This document shows, piece by piece, positions 1 to 5,848 of a stretch of 9,556 nucleotides of DNA. Location of the stretch: assembly GCA_025869455.1 (NCBI GenBank), contig JAOZVT010000591.1:1-9556 (forward strand), in the 5' to 3' direction. Each line of letters begins with the position of its first letter. The first letter of the stretch is position 1. Source of the stretch: Prosthecobacter sp. (lineage in GTDB: Bacteria > Verrucomicrobiota > Verrucomicrobiia > Verrucomicrobiales > Verrucomicrobiaceae). The notes beneath the pieces are model-generated. The model worked only from the letters and a program-made list of their open reading frames with translations. It had not been told where the DNA came from and searched no databases. The translations under genes and the position numbers were made by a program.

Positions 1-12
1 CTCTTCCGATCT
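1..12 (+). other. Illumina adapter remnant at contig end
   Basis: The first 12 bases, CTCTTCCGATCT, are identical to the last 12 bases of the common Illumina TruSeq-type adapter (ending GCTCTTCCGATCT). An exact match at the very first base of the window is what an untrimmed adapter at a contig edge looks like, so these bases are probably not genomic. They leave the first reading frame open and would add false residues to the protein ending at 127. Confidence 0.9.
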
Positions 13-127
13 AGGTTTTGTTTACAGTCCCAAGGATCCAAAGAAGATCATCAGTGTGGAAGGACTGCGTGCGGGTCAAAAAGCACGTGATCCAGAAACG
101 GGAGACATCTTCCGCGTGCCGTATTGA
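13..127 (+). CDS. C-terminal end of an unrecognised small protein (5' partial)
   Basis: An open frame enters from the contig edge and stops at TGA 125-127. The genuine part, after the adapter, is about 37 residues, reading GFVYSPKDPKKIISVEGLRA and ending DPETGDIFRVPY. It is polar with short strand-like hydrophobic stretches and shows no signal peptide or membrane segment in the visible part. The tail faintly resembles small proteins that end in a 'G..V..P.TG..F.VP' pattern, but I cannot name a family from so little. It sits 9-15 bases before the tyrA start on the same strand, so it is probably co-transcribed with the aromatic amino acid genes. Reading the frame back to base 2 adds residues from the adapter and should be avoided. 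Confidence 0.55.
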
Positions 128-142
128 GTTCGGCACGTGAGC

Positions 143-1000
143 ATGGAGCCCATCATCACTGTTTATGGTCCTGGCCTGTTAGGCGGATCGTTGGCATTGG
201 CTATCCAAGAGCGAATGCCGGATGTCAAACTCCGGCTCTGGGCTCGGCGTGAATCGGCTGAGCTGGGCATTCGTGCCCGGGGTATTCGGGCCGATTTTTT
301 TACCGACGCTACCCAGGCAGCTCAGGGGGCTTCCTTGATCATTTTGTGCACGCCAGTGGAAACCATGGCGTCATTGGCTGGAAAGATCGTCTTGGCGGAC
401 TTGCCGAGTGATAGCCTCATCACGGATGTGGGCAGCGTGAAGGGCAGTGTTGTCCGCGCCTTACGGCCCATTTTGGGTTTTCGTTTTATCGGGAGTCATC
501 CCATGGCGGGATCCGAGAAAACAGGCATTGAAGTCGCGCGGGCAGACCTTTTTCAAAATGCCGCCTGTCTTTTAACGCCTGAAGCAGAAGAGGACGAAAG
601 CGGTCGCTTGTCACGCCTGCGTGCGTTTTGGCAGGCTCTTGGCTGCCGAGTCCTGGAAATGTCACCCAGTGCGCATGATGAGAAAGTTGCCCGGATTTCG
701 CATCTGCCGCATATGATGGCGGCGGTGACGACGCTGGCTGCCTTGCGTTCAGATCCTAGCGCGGTGGCTTGTGTGGCCAATGGTTTCCGAGATACAACGC
801 GTGTGGCGGGCGGAGACCCTGGTTTGTGGACGGGGATCGCCCTGGAGAATCGCAGTGCCCTTTTGGCGCAACTGAGGGCTGCGTCAGAGACATTGACAGA
901 GCTTCTTGAAATTCTCGACAAGCCGGACGAAGTAGAACTCCGCCGATTCCTCGCGGAGGCTCAAAGCCTGCGTGAGACTGTCCCGGCGGCTGTCTCCTGA
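143..1000 (+). CDS. tyrA: Prephenate dehydrogenase (TyrA)
   Basis: Catalyses oxidative decarboxylation of prephenate to 4-hydroxyphenylpyruvate with NAD(P)+, the committed step of the tyrosine branch, in the cytoplasm. Numbered from ATG 143 (285 aa): Rossmann loop GPGLLGGS at 9-16; acidic-tipped helix region SVKG at 98-101; the family hallmark GSHPMAGSEKTG at 117-128; H178 and the SHLPHM segment with H187 in the all-alpha C-terminal domain; and a conserved GGDPGLW stretch near 223-229. The length is normal for a stand-alone TyrA. There is no chorismate mutase domain and no room for an ACT domain. A GTG six bases upstream (137) would add only two residues; neither start has a clear ribosome binding site. 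The 3' end overlaps aroA by 29 bases, which suggests translational coupling. Confidence 0.93.
   Translation: MEPIITVYGPGLLGGSLALAIQERMPDVKLRLWARRESAELGIRARGIRADFFTDATQAAQGASLIILCTPVETMASLAGKIVLADLPSDSLITDVGSVKGSVVRALRPILGFRFIGSHPMAGSEKTGIEVARADLFQNAACLLTPEAEEDESGRLSRLRAFWQALGCRVLEMSPSAHDEKVARISHLPHMMAAVTTLAALRSDPSAVACVANGFRDTTRVAGGDPGLWTGIALENRSALLAQLRAASETLTELLEILDKPDEVELRRFLAEAQSLRETVPAAVS
955..959 (+). promoter_or_regulatory. Likely ribosome binding site for the aroA GTG start
   Basis: GGAGG lies inside the end of tyrA, 12 bases before GTG 972. It supports the GTG start rather than the non-standard CTG codons at 978, 990 and 1011, which have no better signal. The spacing is longer than ideal, so this is moderate support only. 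Confidence 0.45.
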
Positions 1001-2366
1001 TAGGTCCACCCTGAAAGTCCGAAAACTCAAATCCTTCCCCACCGAAATCACCGTTCCTGGGGACAAAAGCATCAGCCATCGGTCCGCCATGTTTGCGGGT
1101 ATGGCCTCTGGCACCACTGTCATTGAAGGATTTTTACCGAGTGAGGATTGCCTCTGCTCTGTCAAGGCGATGGAGGCGATGGGGGCTGTCGTAGAACCTC
1201 TGGAAGAGATCGAAGGCATTGGCCTAACCAAATTGGCGATCACGGGTTTTGGCCCCAAGCTTAAAGCTCCGGCGGGTCCCGTTGATTGCGGAAACTCAGG
1301 CACGACTATTCGTTTGCTTTCCGGTATTTTGGCGGGGCAAGATTTCACCACGGAGATGTTTGGAGATGCCTCTCTTTCTAAACGCCCGATGAAACGCGTG
1401 GCTGATCCACTGCGTCTGATGGGTGCTCAGGTGGAAGGGCAGGGGGAGAAGATTTGTGCCCCGCTCAAAGTCACCGGCGGGCATTTGCAGGCGATCACTT
1501 ACACACTGCCGATGGCGAGTGCTCAGGTGAAATCCGCTGTCCTATTGGCGGGTCTGTTTGCGCCAGGAAAAACAACGGTGATCGAGCCCGTGGCAACGCG
1601 CAATCATACGGAGCGCATCATGTCTCACTTCGGCATCAAATGGCTGCGTGAGGGAAATGCGATCTCTGTTTATGGCGGGCAGTCTCCAAAAGCGACTGAC
1701 ATTGTCGTGCCTGGGGATATCTCCAGCGCTGCGTTCTGGATGGTGGCCGCCGCCGCTAGCCCAGGACAGCAGATCACTTTGAAAAACGTGGGGCTGAATC
1801 CTACCCGAACAGGGGTGATCAATGTGCTGCTGCGCATGGGCGCTCATCTCAATCATTCCGAGTCTGTGACGGAAGGGGAACCTCGTGGCAATGTGATCGT
1901 TAAAGGTGGCGAGCTCAATGCAACGGTTATTGGCGGAGCAGAAATTCCGAATGTGATCGATGAGCTGCCGATCCTGGCGGTGGCGGCGGCCTTGGCCCGT
2001 GGTAAGACTTTGATCAAGGATGCTCATGAACTGCGCGTCAAAGAGACGGACCGCATTGCGGCTGTGGCTGAAAATCTCCGCCGTATGGGCGTGACGGTGA
2101 CCGAGTTTGAGGATGGGATGGAGATTGAAGGTGGCGCTAAACTCCAAGGCGCGACGATCAGTACTTATCACGACCATCGCATCGCCATGGCTTTTGCCAT
2201 CGCGGGTCTGTTTGCTGAAGGAGAGACCATCATTGAAGGTTCCGAATGCATTGGTACCAGTTACCCTGGGTTTGAACATGACCTCGCCTTGTTCCAAAAG
2301 AATGATGCTGGTGAAGGTCCCATCCCGGTCATCTCACGCGCTCCGCGCCCGGTGGCTAAGAAATAG
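972..2366 (+). CDS. aroA: 3-phosphoshikimate 1-carboxyvinyltransferase (EPSP synthase)
   Basis: Transfers the enolpyruvyl group of PEP to shikimate 3-phosphate, the sixth step of the shikimate pathway. 464 aa from a GTG start. Motifs in order: PGDKSISHR at 29-37 (catalytic Lys32), GNSGTTIR at 107-114, SKRPM at 136-140, PMASAQVKSA at 180-189, DELPI at 330-334 (catalytic Asp/Glu pair), RVKETDR at 355-361, and HDHRIAM at 400-406. Both halves of the inside-out alpha/beta barrel are complete. Compared from memory with the glyphosate-tolerant CP4 enzyme, it shares long similar stretches (for example around GDASLSKRPM and SAQVKSAVLLAGL), placing it with class II-like enzymes. It keeps the Gly that CP4 replaces with Ala in the PEP-site loop and has Leu where E. 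coli has Pro101. The first 15 or so residues precede the fold, so a later start is possible. Cmk follows 27 bases downstream. Confidence 0.95.
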   Translation: MRLSRRLSPDRSTLKVRKLKSFPTEITVPGDKSISHRSAMFAGMASGTTVIEGFLPSEDCLCSVKAMEAMGAVVEPLEEIEGIGLTKLAITGFGPKLKAPAGPVDCGNSGTTIRLLSGILAGQDFTTEMFGDASLSKRPMKRVADPLRLMGAQVEGQGEKICAPLKVTGGHLQAITYTLPMASAQVKSAVLLAGLFAPGKTTVIEPVATRNHTERIMSHFGIKWLREGNAISVYGGQSPKATDIVVPGDISSAAFWMVAAAASPGQQITLKNVGLNPTRTGVINVLLRMGAHLNHSESVTEGEPRGNVIVKGGELNATVIGGAEIPNVIDELPILAVAAALARGKTLIKDAHELRVKETDRIAAVAENLRRMGVTVTEFEDGMEIEGGAKLQGATISTYHDHRIAMAFAIAGLFAEGETIIEGSECIGTSYPGFEHDLALFQKNDAGEGPIPVISRAPRPVAKK

Positions 2367-2393
2367 CAAAAAGGCCTCAATCTTACGACTTTC

Positions 2394-3038
2394 ATGCCAT
2401 CTTCAGTCATCACCATCGACGGCCCTGCCGCTTCTGGTAAAAGCAGCGTTGCGCGGATTCTCGCGCAGCGGTTGGGCTACATCTATGTGAATACCGGAAA
2501 CATGTACCGCGCTATGACCTGGGCGGTGTTGCAGACGGGCATAGATCCGAATGATGCTGAGACCGTGAGAGCCACGGCAGAGGGGATCGTCATAGAATCT
2601 CCCGTGTCTGAAGGACAAACGCAGGTGTCTGTGAATGGTCGCTTGCTGACAGCGGAGGATCTGAATAGCGATCCGGTAAACCGTGGTGTTTCTCTAGTCG
2701 CCCGAGTGCCGGAGGTGCGTGCAAGGTTGGTCGCAGATCAGCGGGCATTGGCTGAGCTCGGCTCTCTTGTCATGGAAGGCCGGGATATTGGCAGCGTGGT
2801 GTTTCCTGAGAGTCCGTTGAAGTTCTACATTGATGCCAGTGAAGAAGTCCGTGCGGCACGTCGCAGTGCGCAGGGACACACCGATCAGGTGGCGGAGCGT
2901 GACCGGCTGGACTCTACCCGTAAAACTTCACCCCTGGTCATTCCAGAGGGTGCAGTGGTCATTGATAATAGTCATCTTACGCTCGAAGGTGCAGTGCAGG
3001 CTGTTCTGGACCGTTTGCCCTCATCCGCTCCCGCATGA
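2394..3038 (+). CDS. cmk: (d)CMP kinase
   Basis: Phosphorylates CMP and dCMP to the diphosphates using ATP. 214 aa. The P-loop is GPAASGKS at 10-17; TGNMYRA at 34-40 corresponds to the usual TGAMYRA; EGRDIGSVVFP at 128-138 is the family signature; RDRLDSTR at 169-176 is the conserved Arg/Asp motif close to the LID; and SPLVIPEGAVVID near 179-191 is the usual C-terminal strand. Compared from memory with E. coli Cmk, the stretch between the ARR of the helix near 155-157 and the ERD near 168 is about 11 residues shorter. All phosphate-binding residues I can identify are present, so it should be active. The ATG has no good ribosome binding site (AAGG lies about 19 bases away). Its TGA overlaps the plsC ATG as ATGA. 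Confidence 0.94.
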   Translation: MPSSVITIDGPAASGKSSVARILAQRLGYIYVNTGNMYRAMTWAVLQTGIDPNDAETVRATAEGIVIESPVSEGQTQVSVNGRLLTAEDLNSDPVNRGVSLVARVPEVRARLVADQRALAELGSLVMEGRDIGSVVFPESPLKFYIDASEEVRAARRSAQGHTDQVAERDRLDSTRKTSPLVIPEGAVVIDNSHLTLEGAVQAVLDRLPSSAPA

Positions 3039-3646
3039 ATCTTTCCTATCGCATCGGTCACATCATCTTCCGGTCTATCGCCCGAAGTTTTTATGACTTT
3101 CAAGTTATCGGGGAAGAGAATCTGAAGCTGCAAGGGCCTGCGCTCATCGTGGCTAACCATGTTAGTTTTCTTGATCCTCCATTCATCGGTCAGGCTTTTG
3201 ATGAGCCTTTGTACTTTTTTGCCCGCAAAACGCTGTTTGATCACCCTTTGGCGGGTAAGCTTTTGCGTAGCTGGCAGACGATCCCGGTGGATCGGGATAA
3301 GCCGGATGCCTCCAGTTTAAAAGCGACGATTCGGCTGCTTAAGTCCGGTAAAAAAGTGCTCATGTTTCCTGAGGGGACACGGAGTCACGATGGCGGTCTG
3401 CAAAAGGCTGAAGCTGGCGTGGGCTTGTTCATCGCGAAGAGTCGCGCCCCTGTTTTGCCCGTGCGCATTTTTGGCAGCTTTGAAGCCTATCCACGTGGAG
3501 CCAAGTTTCTGAGACAGGCGCAGATTCGGATTGTCGTGGGGAAACCGTATGTTCCCGATCTCAAAAACCAGTCGGTTGAAGGACGTGACCTTTATCAGGC
3601 TTTGGCGGATGAGGTGATGGAACGGATCGGCGAGCTAACTCTCTGA
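3035..3646 (+). CDS. plsC: 1-acyl-sn-glycerol-3-phosphate acyltransferase, PlsC type
   Basis: Acylates lysophosphatidic acid at position 2 to give phosphatidic acid at the cytoplasmic membrane face. 203 aa. The acyltransferase motif I is NHVSFLD at 41-47 (catalytic H42 and D47). Motif III is FPEGTRS at 111-117, followed by the AGVGLFI segment and the PVLPVRI strand at 139-145 (motif IV). The N-terminus (1-20) is a short amphipathic or weakly hydrophobic helix rather than a clear transmembrane segment, typical of short bacterial members. The start overlaps the cmk stop by four bases (ATGA), so the two are translationally coupled. The cmk-plsC neighbourhood is a recurrent bacterial arrangement. 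The acyl acceptor cannot be fixed from sequence, so a related lysophospholipid acyltransferase role is possible. Confidence 0.9.
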   Translation: MNLSYRIGHIIFRSIARSFYDFQVIGEENLKLQGPALIVANHVSFLDPPFIGQAFDEPLYFFARKTLFDHPLAGKLLRSWQTIPVDRDKPDASSLKATIRLLKSGKKVLMFPEGTRSHDGGLQKAEAGVGLFIAKSRAPVLPVRIFGSFEAYPRGAKFLRQAQIRIVVGKPYVPDLKNQSVEGRDLYQALADEVMERIGELTL

Positions 3647-3659
3647 GTTTTGCTAGCTG

Positions 3660-4586
3660 TTAGGCGTGAAAAAATACCTTTTCGGCGGTCTTGCCTAACA
3701 TCCAGGCACGGTCATGGGAACTCAGGAAGTCGAGGCGGTCACGGATCAATGCGATGGAGTCATGATAAGTGTGGCCAGGATCTACTTGGAAGGGGCAATC
3801 ACTGGCCCACATGAGGCGTTCAGCCCCGAAGTAGTGATGGCACTCTTTGATCATGGGACCTAGATCCAGGTAAGGCGGTGTCTTTTTACCGAGGGCATAA
3901 AAGGCGGAAGTTTTCAGTGTCACCTTGGGATGGACTGAAAGGTGAAGCAGGCGGTCAAGATGGGCACGGGTGACTGGGCCAGCCATGCCGACTCGGGCGA
4001 AGTGATCGATCACCACCGATGTGTGGGGGTATTTGATGCACATTTTATCCACGGCGGCTAGGGCTTCTGGATTGACTAGCAGGCACATGTTTAGCCCTTC
4101 CTCTGCAGCCACTGTCCACATCTCCTGCATGCCAGGGGAGCCAAGCCACGCAGCGACATTGTTGCCTGGGTCATAGATGCGGAATCCGCGCACGCCTTGT
4201 TTGGCTAGATCCTTCATTCGCCCTCTGACATTCACTGCATTTTCGTCAATGATGGCGACTCCAGAAAAGGTGCCTGGGTGCGAGGCTATGCAGTCCAGCA
4301 TGTAGCGGTTGTCATAGCCATAGTAGCTCATCTGAATGAGCACGATTCGTGAGACACCTTCAGGTTTGCAATGGGTGAAGAGTTGCTCCGGGGTAAAGCT
4401 GGGCGGGGCCATGTCCTTTTTCTCAAAGCCTTTGGCTAGGGGGTAGCGCTTCGTGTCCGGTGTCCAAACATGCACATGAGCATCAATGGCGGCAGTGTTG
4501 CCTAAGGTGGAGCAACCACTCATCTGAAGCCCCAAGGCGGCGGTGGCTGTTTGGGTGAGGAACTGGCGGCGTGTGGCGTGACTCAT
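3660..4586 (-). CDS. Tat-exported lipoprotein amidohydrolase (COG3618/Amidohydro_2 type)
   Basis: 308 aa. The N-terminus has a twin-arginine motif TRRQFLT at 5-11, a short hydrophobic stretch and a lipobox (MSGC) with Cys25, so the product looks like a folded lipoprotein exported by Tat. The mature part is a TIM-barrel metal-dependent hydrolase: HVH of IDAHVHVW (H37, H39), VIDHFAR with H195, and WASDCPF with catalytic-type Asp263. The order matches the 2-pyrone-4,6-dicarboxylate lactonase/L-fuconolactonase group, whose known members hydrolyse lactones or decarboxylate; the substrate here is unknown. The start codon lies 8 bases after the stop of the M20 gene on the same strand with no visible ribosome binding site, so translation is probably coupled. 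The stop is 13 bases from the convergent plsC stop. Confidence 0.88.
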   Translation of the reverse strand: MSHATRRQFLTQTATAALGLQMSGCSTLGNTAAIDAHVHVWTPDTKRYPLAKGFEKKDMAPPSFTPEQLFTHCKPEGVSRIVLIQMSYYGYDNRYMLDCIASHPGTFSGVAIIDENAVNVRGRMKDLAKQGVRGFRIYDPGNNVAAWLGSPGMQEMWTVAAEEGLNMCLLVNPEALAAVDKMCIKYPHTSVVIDHFARVGMAGPVTRAHLDRLLHLSVHPKVTLKTSAFYALGKKTPPYLDLGPMIKECHHYFGAERLMWASDCPFQVDPGHTYHDSIALIRDRLDFLSSHDRAWMLGKTAEKVFFHA

Positions 4587-4594
4587 GGTGTGTG

Positions 4595-5758
4595 TTACGT
4601 GAAGGCTAGCAAAAATCTTCTGTGGAACTCGTATGCTTGTTCCACCTGATCCAGTTCAACAAATTCATTGACGGTGTGAGCTCGATCAATGCTGCCGGGG
4701 CCGAAGACGATGCTCGGGATGCGCGCTCTTGAGAGTTTACTGGCATCACAACCGAAGGGAACTCCACAGGGAGTTGAGTCCAGATTCATCCCGTTTAGGA
4801 CTTGAGCGGCGGTTTGTGCCACAGCGGTGTCTGCGGGCGTGTCGAGGGCCTCGTCAACGAGCAGCAAGGGCTCTTCAATCTCCGCTTTCCATTTGGAAGA
4901 AAGACCGTCCGCTGAATCACTCTGGCCTTGAGTTAGGTCGTTCAGCAATCCTTGATAATGGTGGATGACGTCTTCGACTCGTTCCCCTGGGAGTAGGCGG
5001 CGATCGAGTTCAATGGCGCAGTGATCGGGGACGAAATTGACCTGAACGCCACCTCGGATAACGCCGATGTTACAGGTTCCACTGCCTAACAGAGGATGTG
5101 TTTTTGAGGCGAGTTTTTGATTGTCAGATTCAATGGCATTGATGATTCGCGCCATGTGAGAGATGGCATTGCTGCCCAGGTGTGGTTTGGAACTGTGGGC
5201 AGCTTTCCCATGCACAGTGATTCGAAACCGAAGCACCCCTTTGGTCGCAATCACGGCGCGTAGCTCCGTGGGTTCGGCAACGATGGCTGCGTCAGCTTTC
5301 AGTCCTTCACACAGGCGTACCACACCACGGTAGGAGAACTCTTCATCCACCACAGCGGCTAGAAGAACATCACAAGGAGGAATGATCTCCTCCGCTTTCA
5401 GTGAGGCCACTGCGTGCATCATGGTGGCTAGGCCGGCCTTGGTGTCGCATGAGCCACGACCATACAGGCAGCCGTCCCGGATAACGGGATCAAATGGGGG
5501 AATGGTCATGCCTGTGACCGAGACGGTATCCATGTGTGCTTCCAGGATGATGCAGCGACTGGAGTCTTTCCCTGGTAGCCGAGCTAGAATGTTAGGCCGA
5601 TCAGGAAAGACTTCCTGCTCCTCTGTCTGGATGCCGCGCATCTCGAAAAACCTCTGCACGTACGTGGCTAGTTCTCGTTCTCCAGGCCCGCCATCGTAGG
5701 CGGAATTGACGCTATTGATCCGAACAAGATCGGCCAGGGTTTGGATCACGGGAGACAT
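4595..5758 (-). CDS. M20 family zinc deacylase/peptidase (ArgE/DapE-like)
   Basis: Cytoplasmic amidohydrolase of the ArgE/DapE/carboxypeptidase G2 group that removes an acyl group or cleaves a small peptide bond. From ATG 5758 it is 387 aa. Two-zinc site: EAHMDT (H75 ligand, D77), GRGSCDTKAG (bridging D105), VVDEEF (general base E139 and ligand E140), VAEPTE (E162) and RAHTVNE (H361). The inserted dimerisation domain begins near 170 and contains HGKAAHSSKP with the conserved H188. All catalytic residues are present. A GTG at 5782 would add eight residues (MRFVHVPS) that precede the usual family start; neither site has a strong ribosome binding site. There are no arginine or lysine biosynthesis genes nearby, so a catabolic deacylase role beside the permease and amidohydrolase is more likely than anabolic ArgE or DapE. 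Confidence 0.9.
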   Translation of the reverse strand: MSPVIQTLADLVRINSVNSAYDGGPGERELATYVQRFFEMRGIQTEEQEVFPDRPNILARLPGKDSSRCIILEAHMDTVSVTGMTIPPFDPVIRDGCLYGRGSCDTKAGLATMMHAVASLKAEEIIPPCDVLLAAVVDEEFSYRGVVRLCEGLKADAAIVAEPTELRAVIATKGVLRFRITVHGKAAHSSKPHLGSNAISHMARIINAIESDNQKLASKTHPLLGSGTCNIGVIRGGVQVNFVPDHCAIELDRRLLPGERVEDVIHHYQGLLNDLTQGQSDSADGLSSKWKAEIEEPLLLVDEALDTPADTAVAQTAAQVLNGMNLDSTPCGVPFGCDASKLSRARIPSIVFGPGSIDRAHTVNEFVELDQVEQAYEFHRRFLLAFT

Positions 5759-5848
5759 AGATGGAACATGGACAAAGCGCACCGCTTTGACAATCTTACA
5801 AGGAAACCATTTTCGTGAGCTTTATCTTGGCCACCCGAATTAGCCAGC

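Noticed and set aside
756..1351. Minus-strand open frames crossing the tyrA-aroA junction
   Set aside because: Both are antisense to strongly conserved catalytic motifs of TyrA and AroA and show no domain.
1542..2297. 251-codon minus-strand open frame within aroA
   Set aside because: It is a shadow of aroA in a GC-rich region, with no family resemblance and no start signal.
5787..5792. Perfect TTGACA -35 box on the plus strand just before the M20 gene
   Set aside because: No acceptable -10 box lies 16-19 bases downstream (TTTCGT region), and transcription would run antisense into the permease gene. Probably chance.
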